Positions 62,887 through 64,000 of a stretch of 64,000 nt of DNA are shown one piece after another (the stretch's first letter is position 1; every line of letters begins with the position of its first letter). A model generated the notes under the pieces. It made no database searches. It was given only the letters and a program-made list of their open reading frames with translations, and had not been told where the DNA came from. This stretch comes from Myxococcus stipitatus. Its GTDB lineage: Bacteria; Myxococcota; Myxococcia; Myxococcales; Myxococcaceae. The translations under genes were made by a program, and so were the position numbers. The DNA lies in contig NZ_JAKCFI010000004.1 of assembly GCF_021412625.1 (NCBI RefSeq), positions 806,001 to 870,000 on the forward strand, in the 5' to 3' direction.

Positions 62887-62916
62887 TTGACATGCATATG
62901 ACCAGGTGTGTATATG
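62887..62916 (+). promoter_or_regulatory. Promoter of the ArsR operon with CATATG repeats; leaderless start likely
   Basis: TTGACA (62887-62892) and TATATG (62911-62916) are separated by 18 nt, a near-consensus sigma-70 promoter. Palindromic CATATG repeats at 62879-62884 and 62895-62900 flank the -35 box and could bind the ArsR-type protein. The expected transcription start is within a nucleotide or two of the GTG at 62924, implying a leaderless mRNA. Confidence 0.65.
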
Positions 62917-62923
62917 CCGGCTC

Positions 62924-63256
62924 GTGGAATCCTCGTTCGCAATCATCGCGGAACCGAACCGCCGGGCCATCCTCAGCCTGCTGGCGTCGTCAGAGCAGTC
63001 TGTCGGCGAAATCGAGCGCCAGCTGGGGATGCCCCAGACCTCGGTGTCCAAGCACCTGCGGGTGCTGCGCGAGGCGGGCTTCGTCGAGGCGCGCGTCGAA
63101 GCCCAGCGACGGGTCTACCGGATCCGACCCGAGCCGCTCATGGAGGTCGATGCGTGGCTCGCGCCCTTCCGTCGGTTCTGGGAGTCCCACATCGATGCGC
63201 TCGAGCGCCATCTCGACCGGATGGCGAAGCCCCCCGGTCACGGAGAGAACCCATGA
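62924..63256 (+). CDS. ArsR-family HTH transcriptional regulator
   Basis: This 110-aa regulator has the ArsR winged helix: SSFAIIAEPNRRAILSLLAS, SVGEIERQLGMPQTSVSKHLRVLREAG, and the wing RRVYRIRPEPL. It has no metal-binding CxC motif in helix 3, so it belongs to the non-metal group often found with SRPBCC/AHSA1 genes. The GTG start at 62924 is inferred because it directly follows the predicted transcription start; no Shine-Dalgarno is present. It overlaps the SRPBCC gene by 4 nt. It probably autoregulates the operon. Confidence 0.87.
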   Translation: MESSFAIIAEPNRRAILSLLASSEQSVGEIERQLGMPQTSVSKHLRVLREAGFVEARVEAQRRVYRIRPEPLMEVDAWLAPFRRFWESHIDALERHLDRMAKPPGHGENP

Positions 63257-63819
63257 TGAACCGTGAGAAGTACAGCCCCGGTCCCGCGACCGGAGCCCAT
63301 GTCCAGAAGGACGGCGACACGTGGACGCTCGTCCTCGTCCGGGACCTGCGCCATCCCCAGTCGCTGGTGTGGCGAGCGCTGACCGAACCCGGACAGCTGG
63401 CGGAGTGGGCGCCGTTCGACGCGAACCGCAACCTGTCCTCGGTGGGACCGGCGAAGCTCACGACGGTGGGCGCGCCGACGCCGATGGTCTCGGAGACGAC
63501 CGTGAAGCGGGCCGAGGAGCCGAGGCTGCTCGAGTTCAGCTGGGGCGGTGGGGACCTGCGATGGGAGCTCGAGCCGCAGGGCGGCGGGACGCGCCTGACG
63601 CTCTGGCACAACATCAACCGTGGGTTCATCTCGTGGGGCGCCGCCGGCTGGCACATCTGCCTGGACGTCCTCGACCAGCTGCTGGCGGGGGCGCCGCTGG
63701 GCCGCATCGCTGGCCCCGAGGCGATGAAGTTCGACGGCTGGCAGCGACTGCTCGCCGAGTACGCCCAGCAGTTCGGGGTCGAGTCCCCCGGGCGCATGTC
63801 CACCCCCTCGAAGTCCTGA
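63253..63819 (+). CDS. SRPBCC/AHSA1 domain protein
   Basis: This 188-aa protein contains the START-like AHSA1 core (WTLVLVRDLRHPQSLVWRAL, LAEWAPFDANRNLSSVG, TRLTLWHNINRGFISWGAAGW). The fold binds hydrophobic ligands; ArsR plus SRPBCC pairs are common but of unknown ligand. The ATG overlaps the ArsR stop (ATGA) and has GGAGAG upstream. It is followed by the DoxX-like gene after 18 nt. Confidence 0.87.
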   Translation: MMNREKYSPGPATGAHVQKDGDTWTLVLVRDLRHPQSLVWRALTEPGQLAEWAPFDANRNLSSVGPAKLTTVGAPTPMVSETTVKRAEEPRLLEFSWGGGDLRWELEPQGGGTRLTLWHNINRGFISWGAAGWHICLDVLDQLLAGAPLGRIAGPEAMKFDGWQRLLAEYAQQFGVESPGRMSTPSKS

Positions 63820-63837
63820 ATCGCCGAAGGAACCACC

Positions 63838-64000
63838 ATGGAATCCGTCCTGCAGAATCCGTCCCTCGAAGTCGTCAGGCCCACCTCCAAGTCGCGGAAC
63901 ATCGCCTTCTGGGTCGTCACCGCGCTCTTCTGCCTGCAGATGGGCTTCACCGCCTACGCGCAGCTGAACCTGCCGCAGGTGGCGGCGGCGTTCACGCACC
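63838..64000 (+). CDS. DoxX-like family membrane protein, 3' truncated by window end
   Basis: Only the first 54 codons are in the window. A helical membrane segment (NIAFWVVTALFCLQMGFTAYA) and the LPQVAAAFTH sequence match the N-terminal pattern of DoxX-like proteins, which are four-helix membrane proteins. AAGGAACC precedes the ATG. It is the third gene of the ArsR-SRPBCC operon. Truncation is due to the window edge. Confidence 0.75.
   Translation, partial: MESVLQNPSLEVVRPTSKSRNIAFWVVTALFCLQMGFTAYAQLNLPQVAAAFTH

Overview
The window is very GC-rich, gene-dense DNA that most resembles a myxobacterium of the Myxococcaceae (Myxococcus, Corallococcus or Pyxidicoccus type). The supporting signs are strong G/C bias at third codon positions, Ser/Thr kinases beside an FHA-type sigma-54 activator, many Cys-anchored lipoproteins with low-complexity linkers, and a RoxA-like dihaem protein. 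No rRNA, tRNA, CRISPR array, insertion sequence or prophage was recognised. The genus is an inference.

Region 1 (134-11502) is an iron-uptake locus. A TonB-dependent receptor faces a six-gene minus-strand operon in which every neighbouring pair overlaps by 4 nt. In transcription order it encodes a PLP decarboxylase, an IucA/IucC synthetase, an acetyltransferase, an Fe/siderophore-type N-hydroxylase, an MFS exporter and a second IucA/IucC synthetase. This is a complete NRPS-independent (NIS) hydroxamate siderophore set. A 15-nt AT-rich dyad upstream may be the iron-responsive operator.

Region 2 (11931-24978) holds mixed genes: a small P-loop ATPase, an astacin-like lipoprotein protease with six VCBS/FG-GAP-like repeats, a divergent LysR/MFS pair, an FAD monooxygenase next to a ureohydrolase-fold enzyme, an SH3b protein, an M1-type peptidase, and an Ala-rich 345-aa protein followed by a trigger-factor-like chaperone without the ribosome-binding domain.

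Region 3 (24992-45682) contains a small membrane protein, a repeat-rich lipoprotein, a LysR/GST locus, and a signalling operon (kinase, FHA sigma-54 activator, kinase, TPR/PEGA protein, Cys-rich lipoprotein). It also carries several unusual proteins without signal peptides: a 358-aa protein with LEA-like 11-mers, a 904-aa protein with a possible Cys-His-Asp domain, and a LysM plus Cys-peptidase protein. A phosphatase/nuclease-fold lipoprotein, a small outer-membrane-type lipoprotein, another lipoprotein and a YedI/DUF808 membrane protein complete it.

Region 4 (45867-51369) encodes an LVIVD-repeat lipoprotein, a cupredoxin-like triplicate lipoprotein and a RoxA-like dihaem cytochrome. Region 5 (51500-57386) has a two-gene operon of a radical SAM enzyme and a PLP aminotransferase-fold enzyme behind a 14-bp inverted repeat; this is the best candidate here for an undescribed pathway. 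Two small exported proteins and a 691-aa multi-zinc-ribbon orphan follow. Region 6 (57703-64000) has an ELWxTDGT-repeat lipoprotein, a GNAT enzyme, a UvrA-like ABC protein, and a divergent ArsR-SRPBCC-DoxX operon with an apparently leaderless start; the DoxX gene runs off the window.
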